DNA of 64,000 nucleotides, taken from NCBI GenBank assembly GCA_003255065.1, contig QAOA01001229.1:967967-1031966 (forward strand). The letters run 5' to 3'. How positions within the stretch are numbered: the first letter of the stretch is position 1; each line of letters begins with the position of its first letter. The notes under the pieces are model-generated. The model had not been told where the DNA came from, searched no databases, and saw only the letters and a list, made by a program, of their open reading frames with translations. A program made the translations under genes and the position numbers. Source of the stretch: Cercis canadensis. Taxonomy: Eukaryota; Streptophyta; Magnoliopsida; Fabales; Fabaceae. This document shows, piece after piece, positions 1-12,559 of the stretch.

Positions 1-1272
1 TTTATATAATTTTGTATAGATATCACTCAAAATAATACGTAATTATGAGTTTATTTTGACATCTTATAAATTAATTAAATTTTTTATTATTAAATCACAT
101 ATAATAATTTATAATCATATATATTTACACATAATTATTGAAAGACAAAGCAAATTAATATTAGGATCAACAAAGAATATGCTAAATTTTGTTTTCATCT
201 CCAAACTCCATGTCCATACACAATTTAAGAGGCAAACAAAAATATAAAGAAGAAGAAAAAGAAAATATTCAACAAATCATTTGTTATTAAGTTTTTCCTC
301 ATCTGATAAGGATTTCTTTTAATTTGAAACATAAATTGAATTATTCTTGTTTCACATATTTCACCCATCAAAATTATATGTTGAGGAGAGATTTTGGCTC
401 AATAAACCTTCAACCTTAAAGATATCTTTTATTCCTTGCCCTAAGTTTAAACCCATGTCCCAAATTTAAACTGTCATTACAAAATAAAGCTTTAACTATT
501 TGGCCAATTAATTCAAGTAAAAAAAAAAATTATACATATATCATAAAGATTACACACACCTACTACCTTAGATAAAAAGAGAAAGAATCAAACTTTTTTA
601 ATACTAAAATTTGGAAAATCCATATTAATTTGTTTGGTAAGGAAAATAATAAAGCAAAAGAAACAAAATAAAGGAAAGAAAAAAGAATCCCCTCTAATAA
701 ATCCGTGAATCAAATATTGAAGTAATAGGAAATGAATCTGAATCCTTCTGCCACCTCAAAAATTACTCTCACAACAATACTTATCTATATTCTATGCTCC
801 TGAAAAAGGCTTAAATTATACTCTTTTTTCTTTTAAACTCATGAACCAAGGTCTAACTCTAACTTTTGAATTGAGTCAGACTTATCAAACTTGCGACGAG
901 TCATCCTTGCTCCAAGGGTCTTGTTGTTGAAGCACATATATCTGTAGTTTTGTGTGGTAGAGCGTTTTGAGACTTTCATTTTGTCAATGAGATGTCTCGA
1001 ACACAAAACTTATTTCTTACATGGAGAGCTTGTCACCAACTCTTAAACTATACTAATCATATGCACACGGTAATATATTAGTTGCATTAAAAAAGTTATA
1101 TATACACAAATAGTCACATTACCGTATATTAGTGGAGTTAGAAAAGATTGATCACTGCATATAAAAAGAAAGAACTTTGATGATGGGGTGGCATAAAAAT
1201 TAGTGAGTTTATTACCTTCTAGTCTCTTCTCCATGTCCTCTTCCGCTACCTCTGCTGCTCTAGACACGTTTC
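1..1272. repeat. Left copy of ~1.27 kb direct duplication
   Basis: This stretch matches 3926-5214 in the same orientation almost end to end, with substitutions and small indels. It starts at or before the window edge. The match is lost just after the shared CTCTGCTGCTCT stretch near 1260. The most diverged part is about 790-1000. The right copy leads into the NCL gene 150 bp further on, whereas this copy leads into a poly-T run and carries no exon. No tRNA primer-binding site follows it, so an LTR reading is not supported. A duplication of an upstream region is the simplest explanation. Confidence 0.85.
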
Positions 1273-1596
1273 AGAACTTAACGTGTTACGTGGACTTTTT
1301 TTTTTTTTTTTTTTTTATCTAACATCACTAATTGATTTAGACGAATGATTAAATTGACCAACAAAATATAAATTAAAAGACTAAAGTGACAAAAAAATCA
1401 AGAATTAAAGTGACATTTTAAAAAAATTTCAAGGATCAAAATAGAATTTTACTCTTAAATTTGTCACAAAAAATACATTTTACTCTATTTTTTTTCTATA
1501 TTTNTACTCTATTTTTTTTTCTATATTTTTTCTTTTCAATTCTTAGTTGTTGCTAAGCTACTTTTTAGTGGGAGGTAATCTTATATATTTTTCATT

Positions 1597-1690
1597 GAGT
1601 GAGATCCACATCTTGATTTAGTATAAAAAATTTGAGTCACTTAGTATGTGTTAGAACATGTAATTTTTTATAAATAGAGTGATACTATAA
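1597..1690. repeat. Solo arm related to the 61.8 kb foldback element
   Basis: The stretch with GAGTCACTTAGTATGTGTTAG matches the arms of the foldback element near 61809-62120, which carry the same motif with a few substitutions. Only one arm is visible here, so this is probably a truncated copy of the same MITE-like family. Confidence 0.45.
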
Positions 1691-1940
1691 ATGTACTAAA
1701 AATAAATTAAAATTTTATTTTTTATCTTTATTAAACTCAAATTTTATCAACTATTTAGGTATTTGACTAACATTAAATTACTCATTTTCAAGATTTTTAT
1801 AATACCACCAAAATAGATTAGTGAATCCCTTATAATAAGAGAAATGTAGCGCTTTAGTTGAATTTAACTTAACAGCCACCTTTATTCTTTCTTCTTTTAA
1901 CTTTTTGTTTCAACTTCAATCTCTCTAGTTGTCAAATGTA

Positions 1941-2490
1941 AGTTAATTTTGTAAAACCAAATTTAAATATATTGCAGGTCCCTATAGTTTCGATGAATTT
2001 TGAATTAGGTTTCTATAATTTTTTTTTTCTTCTTTTAGGGTTTCTATAATTTTTTTTTTCTTCTTTTAGGGTTCTCATAGTTTAATTTTTTTTAATTAGT
2101 CATTTTTGCCATCCTCGGTTATAAATTCGTTAATTTAGTGTTGGCATGATAAATGACTTATTTATGTGGCAATAAAAGAAATTGATGTGACGCTAAAATT
2201 GCACAAAAATTATCACTTAATCAATTTTTTTATGCACTTTTTTGAGTCAAAATTTAATTAAATTATAATTTTTATGCTACTTTGACACTACTTTAACTTT
2301 TTTTATTATCACATAAACAAGTGATTTATATTGTTAGAACTAAATTGACAAAATTATAATCAAAGGGTGATAACATAAATCTAATTTAAAAAATTTTAAA
2401 TTATAAAAACTCTAAAATTAAAAAAAAATTATAAAAATTTAATTCAAAATTTATCCAAATTTACAATAGATTTAAATCGTAAAACTAACT
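1941..2490. mobile_element. MITE-like foldback element, ~550 bp
   Basis: The left part (AGTTAATTTT ... AATTTTGAATTAGG) is the imperfect reverse complement of the right part, which ends in AAAACTAACT. Pairing continues inward through the TTTATGTGGCAATAAAAGAA stretch near 2160. The element has no coding capacity. No clear target-site duplication was found, so the ends and superfamily are uncertain. Confidence 0.5.
2009..2070. repeat. Two tandem copies of a 31-bp T-rich unit
   Basis: The unit beginning GTTTCTATAAT and ending CTTCTTTTAGG occurs twice back to back (2009-2039 and 2040-2070) inside the left arm of the foldback element. This lengthens that arm relative to the right one. Confidence 0.8.
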
Positions 2491-3346
2491 ACCTACCTAT
2501 CCCTTTTTCTTTTAGTATAACTACCCAACCGTCCCAACTACCACGCGAAGAGAAAATGGGGTCCATTGGGACATAGTCGTCCTATTGCTGGAATATAACA
2601 CTTCCACATTTAGGGGTGAAATCAAGTGGAAGCCGACTGAATTTTAAGATATTTGGATTTAATTAAAAGTTGATTTATTGGAATTTCGGATTCGGGCTAT
2701 ACTGTCTAAAAGGGAAAATAATCCCAAGAACAGTTTCATCTATTTTTTTTTTCTTTTTTCTAGAATAACAATTCCACCTTCTTAGAAATATATTGATCAT
2801 AATTAACTAATTATAATGCTAAAATGTATTTTCTTTTCCCTAAGATGATAAACTGTTTTGAAAGCAGGCTCTTAGGTCCATGTGATTAATTCTCATAAAA
2901 CTTTTTATGCTAAGCTAATGAGCTCTATAATAAAATTAAACAATGATTCAAGTAGTCGTGTAGTTAATTTTTAAGGTTGAGAAGATTCTTAAAATCTATA
3001 ATTAAATTCTAACATATCTATTCATAGTGAGTGTGATATTATTATAATAGTATTATTGGTAACTTAAATATTTACTCTTATTTTTTTTATATAAAAATAT
3101 CTTAAAAATACATATAAATACATTATAATATAAATATTTTATCTTTCTCAAAAAAAAAAAATCTATAATAACACTAGAGTAGTGCTATACTAATACTTTT
3201 CTAACATTTTTTACCATTATAAATTTTAATTAAATTTACTTAAGTATTTTTTTTTCTAAGGAACTTATGTGCAACTCGATTTTATAACGTAAGAAATTTT
3301 GAAATATTTAAATAGTGTACATACCATTTCTCATTACACTACATCC

Positions 3347-3442
3347 TTTCAGTTTGGGAAAAAAACTACACCTAATCATAAAACCAACTGCGGCCCACGG
3401 GCCCAGTCGTTTTCAGTTTGGGAAAAAAACTATACCCAATCA
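3347..3442. repeat. Spaced direct repeat, ~30 bp
   Basis: TTTCAGTTTGGGAAAAAAAC is present at 3347 and again at 3411, each followed by closely similar sequence (CTACACCTAATCA and CTATACCCAATCA). The spacer contains CGGCCCACGGGCCC. Confidence 0.7.
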
Positions 3443-3925
3443 AATCTGAGCTAACTCGCGGTGTGGACACCGTGTCCAAATCTAATTAATGGTCATTGTG
3501 TTCAAATTTATTATCCTTGATTTTTTATTAATTCTTTTGGTCAAAAAGTTAGCCTTGGATATATATATATATTTTCTATTAAAAGATTAGGCTTGGATCG
3601 GTACACGTATTTGATGGAGATATGCCGACAGTCGACGAGCCATGGCCCACGGCCCACTACTCGCGGCATTTCCTATCAAATGCGGGCCGTCATCTATCAT
3701 CTTCCGGACTTGTCCTTTCCACCTTCGTTAATTTTAATGTTAATGTTCCGTGCTCATCCATCTGATCCTCCGTATTTCCCTTTTAGGGAAAGTATTTATT
3801 ATATCATATAAATTATGAGTGAGATAACAAAGAGAAAATGATCTAAGATAGTATTATTTTGGTATTTAATATCTTTTAGTTATTGATGGCATAGAATTTT
3901 TTTTTTCTATTAACTTGGATGGATA

Positions 3926-4038
3926 TTTATATAATTTTGTATAGATATCACTCAAAATAATACGTAATTATGAGTTTATTTTGACATCTTATAAATTAAT
4001 TAAATTTGTTATTATTAAATCACATCTAATAATTTATA

Positions 4039-4076
<38 letters not shown>

Positions 4077-5214
4077 ATTATTAAAAGACAAAGCAAATTA
4101 ATATTAGGATCAACAAAGAATATGCTAAATTTTGTTTTCATCTCCAAACTCCATGTCCATACACAATTTAAGAGGCAAACAAAAATATAAAGAAGAAGAA
4201 AAAGAAAATATTCAACAAATCATTCGTTATTAAGTTTTTCCTCATCTGATAAGGATTTCTTTTAATTTGAATCAGAAATTGAGTTATTCTTGTTTCACAT
4301 ATTTCACCCATCAAAATTATATGTTGAGGAGAGATTTTGGCTTAATAAAATTGCCTTCAACCTTAAAGATATTTTTTATTCCTTCCCCTAAGTTTAAACC
4401 CCCATCCCAAATTTAAACCGTTATTACAAAATGATAGCTTTAACTATTTGGTCAATTAATTCAAATAAAAAAAATCATACATATATCATAAAGATTACAC
4501 ACACCTACTACCTTAGATAAAAAGAGAAAGAATCAAACTTTTTTAATACTAAAATTTGGCAAATCCATATTAATTTGTTTGGTAAGGAAAATAATAAAGC
4601 AAAATAAACAAAATAAAGGAAAGAAAAAAGAATCCCCTCTAATAAATCCGTGAATCAAATATTGAAGTAATAGGAAATGAATCTGAATCCTTCTGTCACC
4701 TCAAAAATTACTCTCACAACAATACTTTATTTATATTCTATACTTGTAAAAAATGCTTAAACTATACTATTTTTTTTTAACTCAAAAACCAAAGTCTAAC
4801 TCTAATATTTGGATAGAGCTATATTTACTAAATTAAGGCAAGTCTTCTCTGTTTTAGGAGTCTCGTTGTCAAAACACTCATATCTATAACTTTGTGTGGT
4901 GTAATATTTTGAGATTCTCTTGTTATTAACGAAAAGTCTCAAACACAAAACTCTCTTCATACAAAAAGAACTTGTCACCGACTCTTAAACTATTGTAATC
5001 ATATGCACCCGATAATATATTAGTTGCATTAAAAAAGTTATATATACACAAAATACTCACACTACTGTGTATTAGTGGAGTTAGAAAAGATTGATCACTG
5101 CAGATAAAAAGAAAGAACTTTGATGATGGGGTGGCGTAAAAATTAGTGAGTTTATTAACTTCTAGTCTCTTCTCCGCGGCCTCTGTTACCTCTGCTGCTC
5201 TGGACACGCTTCAG
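3926..5214. repeat. Right copy of direct duplication; upstream region of NCL
   Basis: This is the partner of 1-1272. It differs by an expanded (TA)n run at 4042-4070 and by scattered changes. It ends about 150 bp before the NCL start codon, so it probably includes part of that gene's promoter. Confidence 0.85.
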
Positions 5215-5366
5215 ACGCGTAGTCTCACTCATTAATTTGCCCTTTCCTTCTATAGCTTATCAAATATCTCTCTGTTTTCCTTTTGGTCACTTCTGTGCTG
5301 CATTTATAGCCATAGATAACTGCCATATGTCTCATACTCATACCGACTTCTGAATTTTCAATCGTC

Positions 5367-8300
5367 ATGGCTCTTTCCACCCGTCTCACTCTCTTCCTCT
5401 TCCTTTCTGTTCTAATCCTCTGCGGTCAAAGCCATGGTCGGTTCGTGAGCAACCTTTTATCTGCTTCTTCATCTTCCTCTGATCTGGTCTCTGATGGGGT
5501 CCATGATTCCCAGAAGCCATCGGAGAGCTTCCTTCTGATCCACCGTCCATTTGAGTTCCTATCAGAGTCTACTTGCGAGCAGACTTATGGGTTTTTGCCC
5601 TGCACCACCACTGTGCTCGGAAACTTGTTCCTCATCATCATCTATGGCTTCCTCATGTACAAGGCTGCTACCTACTTGTCCAATGGGAGTGAGCTGCTGC
5701 TTGAGATCTTGGGGCCTGGTATTGTTGGTGGGTTGTTCCTTCCCATTCTGGGTGCGCTGCCAGACGCCATGCTCATTCTCGGTAAGGATTTTCCTTTATC
5801 TGTTTGGTTTGCTGGAAAGTAGTGGGAAAGGAATTTACTTTTTATCTGTCCCTTGATTTGATCATTTGTCTTAATCTGATCCCAGTGAAGGAATCTGGGG
5901 AAATTGGAATTTTGGATTTTTGTTTGCTGAACTATCTTCTTTATGAGTAAATCGAGTGATGTATATTGCTCTATAACCTACTACTGTAGTGTTTGGAATG
6001 TTCCGGAGAACTTGGAAAATGGTATTTGGTTTTTCTGATTCTCTCTGTCTCTCCTAGTTATTAGAATAATTCTATTTTTTATTTATTTATGTTTATCACT
6101 TAATTCTTAAAACCACATATTCGTATTGTATCCATGAACCCAGATACGATTTACTTTTTGGTTTTTGATACTCTCCTTTGGGGTAGTTATAAGAATATGT
6201 CTCGTTACCTACTTCGGTGGATTTTTTTCTTTTGAATTTTAGTCATTAAAGTTGTCCCCCACCCAAAGCAATTCCAATTCCATGTGGAAATTTTTGTGGC
6301 CTGCGTCCACATTATATTTTAAGCTTCTGCCGCTATTTTTTTTTTATTGGTACAACTTCAGTAGCTGGTGGAAAGGAGGGAAGGGTAAGGTTTGAACCTT
6401 GGATGGTCCCATGACGGAGCAGGTGTCTAACAAAGTGAACCAATGCACTTGGGTGTTTCTGCTGCATTCATGTCTTAAGTTTTTCTTTTTTCTAATACTT
6501 CAACTTATACATTGTTCAAGGAATCAGGTCTCTCTGTTTTTCTAGGATGCTATTCTCTTGAGTCCACCATGCATATTAGTAGTGACTTGTATAACTGAGT
6601 CAGATAATTTGCTTTTGTTTCTCTCCTATTAAAAATTTAAAACTAATGCTCACTTAGTACTGTCAGTAACTTTCTTTTGTTGCTTCTAATCTCTCTTTTT
6701 GGTTTTCTCTAGTATCTGGGCTTTCTGGTAGTAAAGAAACTGCTCAGAGTCAGGTCTCTGTTGGAATGGGTTTGCTAGCTGGGTCAACAACTCTTCTTTT
6801 GACTATAATATGGGGAACCTGCGTAATTGTTGGCAAGTGCGACCTCGTGGATACAATTGCATTAGACACACAAGACACAAGGGGGTATAGTTTAACTGGT
6901 ATGTCTTTGATGTTATTCTTTGTTGATCATTTTGAAAATTCTGAGAGTTAGCTTGGCTTGGTAACTTTTCCTTTCCCAAAGCAGTAACAATAGAGTGTTT
7001 CCTTCTCTTTGTGGTCGTCCAAGCAATCTATATTCTTTTGTATGTTTCTTTTTTTCTTAAAGAACTATCCTCTGACTGTTTCTTTTTTTTTGAATAGCAT
7101 GGAATTAAGGCATACGTCTTCAATTTTGAAAGAACAGGGCATAAATTAAGGGTTAGACTAATGTTACTGGGTTAGGAGTATGATAGGAAGTCTAAGCTAT
7201 CTATTTCTCAAACTTAGCAAACAGGGAATGAGAGCTTGGTTAAACATAATGTCTGCATTAAATATGTTTTTTTTAAAATTGTGTTACTGTTTCTTTTTGC
7301 CGGATCTTAATTGTTTTATTACTTGGATTTTTTTATGAAGTGGGAAACTATGGAAATACTAGAGAGATAGTTAATATACAGTAATAACCATGAGTAGCTT
7401 TTTACCATCATGTTTCTAGATAATGGATAATATCAAACATACATAGATCATTCTTGTTCTGTCTTAGTTCTTGTTTACATTAGTTTTTGATTTTTAGAAG
7501 GGCGCTGGGAGAAGTTTTATTGTGATCCATCATTTTCTTAGTTACCGTTTTCATATTTGTGCCATACTCTTAACCAGTCAGATAATGTATGATTCATTAG
7601 GATACTTAGTCCAATAAAATCTCCATTTGCAGGTTCTGGTGTCAGTACTGATATTTGGACAAGTTATTCTGCAAGGATTATGATTATATCAGTCCTTCCA
7701 TTTTTGATAGTTCAATTACCACAACTTCTCAATTCAAGTTCAGGAAGGCACTTGGCTGTTTTGATTGCGCTTATTGTCTCTCTTGCTATGCTGATTATTT
7801 ATTGCCTGTACCAGGTATTTTATTTTTATGATAATAATTATATTTCTTATATGTTACAGTAGGTATCCGTTTCCTCGTTGAATCACTTGTACTGTTTTAT
7901 TGGTAATATTTAGTATCTATGTATATATAATCAACCAATGTAGAAACCAATATTGTTCTTCTGGTTGCTGATTAGTTGGTGTTCATATAGTTTATTCTAT
8001 GCCTTGATGCAATTAATAACTGTGTGATATTAACCTGCACCATTCTGTCCAACTCTGAAGAGATTTCTAAGTTTATATTTTCCTTAGATGCTACAATCAG
8101 GTTTTCAATAATTATTGTATACTAGATGACATTTTGTTGAATATGAACATGTGGACATTGTTTCCAAATCATTAAGAAATTGAGAATAAGAAAAAATTGT
8201 GCAGATTTTCCAACCTTGGATACAGAGGAGAAAGCTTGCTTATGTGAAACACAAGCACGTTATTTTTGGAGTTTTGAGACATTTAAGGGAGCATGCATTG

Positions 8301-10423
8301 GGAAGGTTGCTGAAAGAGGATGGCCAACCTGACAAAGAAATTATAAAGAAGTCAGCTTTCCTCTCCTTTCTGCTTTGACATTAGACGTGTTACTTTCAAA
8401 AGAATTTTATGGTATTTTCATCCTTTTGTGTAGTCACTCACTTCTCAAGGGATATTCATGCAGGCTTTTTAAGGCAATTGATGAGAATGGTGACGGGAAG
8501 CTATCTCACGGTGAATTGAAAGCACTATTGATTGGAATTAGATTTGAGGAGATTGACCTGGATCACGATGATGCTGTGCAGAAAATAATGAGTGATTTTG
8601 ATGCCTCTCGTAATAATAGTGTTGAGGAAGAGGAGTTTGTAAATGGCATCTGCACATGGATTAGAAGTGCTCAGCGTCATTCTCGAGTTGTTTCTGGTGA
8701 TTCCGGTCCCCATTCGATGAAATTTTTACATGATTTTCACCAAGTAAGTTGTGCTATGTTGAAGCCCTTCAAGGAAGTTATTCCTTTTGGATCTTATGAC
8801 TGACTGGAATTTTATGCACAGGAAACAAAGAGGGAACATGATCTATTGTATGTGGGGGATCAGAGTGATGAAGTTGTTGAGGGTGTTGCAAATGCCAAAT
8901 GGACTTCCGTCAAAGCAGGGTTACTGCTGCTGTTGGGAACTGTTATTGCAGCTGCCTTTGCTGATCCTCTGGTTGATGCAGTTGATAACTTTTCTGATGC
9001 CACAAGTATTCCTACTTTCTTCATTTCCTTCATTGCGCTCCCTTTGGCTACCAATTCAAGTGAAGCAGTGTCAGCAATTATTTTTGCTAGTCGTGATAAG
9101 AGGCAAACCGCCTCATTAACTTTTTCCGAGGTTTGTTTTCTGTTTCACACTATCCTCTTTTAGGCATTACTTTAGGATGCATGAATTTAGTAGAAAGCAT
9201 TTGGAATATGGTTTTTTTACATGATATAATATGTCCCAATGAAACACCTTAGGGAGTGTATTTAAAACTGTACCTCTGTATTGTGTGTAATTTGCTATTA
9301 AGCAAGACAATGATTCAGGCATGGACTTATTCAAGATTAACAAACATGTACAGCTTCAACTTCCTTTGACAAACTGAATACCAAATATGTTTAATGAAAT
9401 TCATGTGTTGATGCATCCTTAATTGAATGTGATATTCAAGTATTAATGGTTAGTCAATGACTCAGTGATGTGTGGTTGAACTTATGTTAATCTGACAGTA
9501 TCAAGTATGCTACTTCATATTGAATCAATGTGAAATATATTTTTGGAGGAAATGTTGGGGGTGCGGTGATTGGAAATTCTTAAACCTTGCGTTCTGTGAC
9601 CTTCTATTGGCCGCTCATAAAGCTAGTGTGGTCATATTTAAAGTGATAGTGTTGACAATGGTATTCTAATTGTTGGCATCATCTTTGATTCTTTAGTGTA
9701 GTATTAGTTCACAGTTGCATGACTGATGTAGGATTCTTGCATAATTTTTTCCATGCTGGCTAATGGCCATATGCTCTAGGATTTCAAATCAGTAGTACGC
9801 ATTTGGTTAGTATGATAATATGATTCTAGTAGCAGTCATGGTAACAGCTGTAGTACCAAACGAGGTCGTCTTGGGATTTCCTCTGGTGAATAAATCCAGG
9901 ATTGAGGTCTAATCTTATTGTGGTAGGATGTCATGGGATGGAACACCTAATTAATTTCACTAATAAGATTCTCTTGTTGATATTCTTTAACGTGCCGTCA
10001 TGAGTGTTGCATTGTGTGCAACACATGGTATGCCTGATAGTACAAACCCTGCAAGTTAGGGTACTCTGCTTGTAATATGTAATAACTTGTGCTTGCATTG
10101 TATGTCTAATTTTTTCTTCTACCTTTGATGTACCAAGTAAGGCACTTAAAACGTTGATTCAATTGTTTTTGCAGTTATATGGTGCTGTTACGATGAACAA
10201 TGTGCTTTGCCTGTCAGTGTTCTTGGCCCTTGTTTATGTGAGAGGATTGACATGGGACTTCTCTGCAGAAGTATTAGTCATTTTCGTTGTTTGCCTTGTC
10301 ATGGGTCTCCTTGGCAGTTTACGCACTCACTTCCCTCTCTGGACAACTATACCGGCAATCCTGCTTTATCCCTTCTCCCTGGCATTGGTCTATGTTCTTG
10401 ATTATGTATTTGGTTGGTCATAG
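5367..10423 (+). CDS. NCL: Sodium/calcium exchanger NCL-like, with EF-hands
   Basis: Seven exons join cleanly in phase: 5367-5781, 6713-6898, 7633-7814, 8205-8350, 8464-8743, 8822-9130 and 10175-10423. All introns are GT-AG. The product is 588 aa, close to Arabidopsis NCL. Residues 1-24 look like a signal peptide. A first exchanger repeat carries GALPDAMLIL around residue 130, and the second carries LPLATNSSEAVSA near 476-488, both within clusters of hydrophobic segments. The central hydrophilic part has a canonical EF-hand loop (D316-E327, DENGDGKLSHGE) and a weaker second loop (D356-E367) with Asn where Gly is usual. The family is a membrane cation exchanger linked to Ca2+ homeostasis and salt response; that role is inferred from homology. 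The start is the first ATG and precedes the signal-like segment. The upstream region lies next to one arm of a direct duplication. Confidence 0.95.
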
Positions 10424-12559
10424 ACCATTAAATGTTTTCCAATAATAGTGGCTTATATGGTTATTACCGGTAGTTTATGGTTTACTGAGAGAGACTGTAC
10501 GGTAGTTGGTGTGACTTTTTCTGCCTTTAGATCAGTGGCTGCTTCTTTTGTCGTTCTTCCATTGTCTTTTCTCATGGGGAGTATTTGATGTTCTTTGAAA
10601 CTTCATGGAACTGCTGGAAAGTGAAAGGTTTCTGTACATGGATTGAAGAATCTAAACTCTTGGGTGAAAGTGGTGCATCTTTTCCACTGTCATACTTGCA
10701 TGATTATGGGATGCTTAAGTTTTGTGAAAGGATAAATTGCTTCGATTTCAATGGCGAATTACTTATCTGAAAAACATAATCTGTCAAAAGGCTCATCAAC
10801 GATATATTCCTAGAATGAGAAAAGCAATACTGTCTCTCTGTCTGTGCAGACATTGTACTAGACTTACTGAAACTAGAGGCTTTCTCTCCTTGTGTTGACA
10901 GATTCGATCTTGTTCTAAAAGTGAGCCAGTGGATACAGATCTCATTTCTAGCCACAAGAAGAAAAAAAAATAGTTTCTACTCAATTTGTCCATGACAGGT
11001 GAAACTATACAATATAAATTACTTTGTAATGAAATTTAGGTTAGATGGTTAGTCTTTAATCATTTTCTTTTCCATAAAATGTATGAAGTCCTTATTCTCA
11101 TATCTTTAAGAGGTAATGTTGATAATTTTTTTTTAGGAGAATAATGATTTTGAATAGAATAATCATTTTATAGTTTTTTTTTTTTTTTTTTTTTNTTTTT
11201 AAATTAACATATGAATTCTTATTCTAATAAAATATTTCTTATGTATATCTAACATATTCTTAGAGTAGATAAAAATTTATCTATTTCTCTATTCAGAGGG
11301 AGGAAGATCTTTTACACCCATCCTCCCTCTTATGTTGGAACCTGGCTATATGAAAATACCAATGCCGATTGCCTAGTTTGTTGTTGTCATTATTATATTA
11401 TTATGTTTATTCATTTAATTTATATATTTTCAAATCATACGCCCTTACTTAATTGTGGAATTGTCAGAAGCAACTCTCAAATTATTAAAAATAAAAAGAA
11501 ATTATTGCTGAATAGTACCAAATTCCAAATTGCTCATAAACTATTATTTCTATTACATTGTTTTTTTTTCACCAATTAATACCACCATAAATCTGCATAA
11601 ATAAGTTGCTAGCTTTTTTTTTTTTTTTTTTAATTCAGATAAAACTATTTGAAAATTATATAGTTTTATATCTACAAAAATCTTATGAATGTATTATTCT
11701 CCAGTTTTAATATTTAGATAAAATATTAAAAATTTCTATAATTTGCCATCATAAATGATTAAAATATCTCTACTGTCGATAAACATTTTAATCAGTTCAC
11801 CTTATATAGCAAGCATTTAAAAATTAATTATCTCAAAATTTTACGAGTAGCATTACCTTTCTCTCCCCCTCCCTTCTCCTTGTGTATATCGAACATTTAA
11901 AATAGTTGTGAGTCAACTGAATATAGATAAATAAGTAGAAAAATAAGATAGTAGAACGTTACTGATCTTCATTCTTTTTTTTTTTCTTCTTGAACTGATT
12001 TACATGCTGATTCCTCCCCTCTCTCTCTTCCTTTCTCTCTCTCTCTCTCATAAACACACAAAATATGAGGGCCCTACTAGTCGTCACTCATTTACAACCA
12101 TAATGAAGGTCAGATTTGGGGACCCCATGGAAACAAAGTGAAGACAAAGCACAATCAGATACCTCCACAACCCACATGCACAAGTTTGTTACCACTCCAG
12201 TTTCTCTCTCGTCCCTCCAGGCACCAACAAGACAACATTAACCAATAAAACAAACAGGGAAAAAAAATACCAATTCCTCAGAGGCACAACCACCAGAATT
12301 TGGATTCACCAAAACACATGATACCACCTTAAGCAAACAAATCTCCATCTCTACTTTCCTTCTCCCTACTCCTACTTCTCACATGGCCAAGATTTCAAGT
12401 CCCTTTCAGTCTCAACCCTACATTGGCAAATTTAGAAACATCCACCTACTTGTAAAATTAAATCAAAGATCAATTTGCAATTTTTGGTATAGTCTCATAG
12501 TGAGGAACAACTGGCCTAAAAGCTAAAAGTGACACCATAAGAAATGGACAGAAACATGT
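10424..12559. other. Intergenic: 3' region of NCL and AT-rich spacer
   Basis: About 600 bp after the NCL stop probably belongs to its 3' UTR and flank. The rest is AT-rich with T-runs, one N at 11195 inside a T-run, and CT-rich patches near 12020-12050. The last few hundred bases probably include the 3' UTR of the minus-strand SPEAR gene. No further gene was seen. Confidence 0.5.

Larger units (their letters stand above)
1273..3925. other. AT-rich spacer between the two direct-repeat copies
   Basis: No gene is supported here. The stretch holds a probable contig join at 1504, a solo arm of a foldback family at about 1597-1690, a foldback element at 1941-2490, a 31-bp tandem duplication at 2009-2070, and two copies of a 30-bp motif at 3347-3378 and 3411-3442. 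No gag, pol or transposase coding was seen. Confidence 0.6.

Noticed and set aside
4926..5207. 93-codon minus-strand frame in the duplicated region, with a similar frame at 1043-1267
   Set aside because: The two copies share it only because the DNA is duplicated; frame lengths differ and no motif is recognisable.
1..5214. LTR retrotransposon with 1.27 kb LTRs
   Set aside because: No primer-binding site, polypurine tract, gag or pol was seen between the repeats, and the right copy runs up to a gene promoter. Not excluded, since copy 1 may start outside the window.
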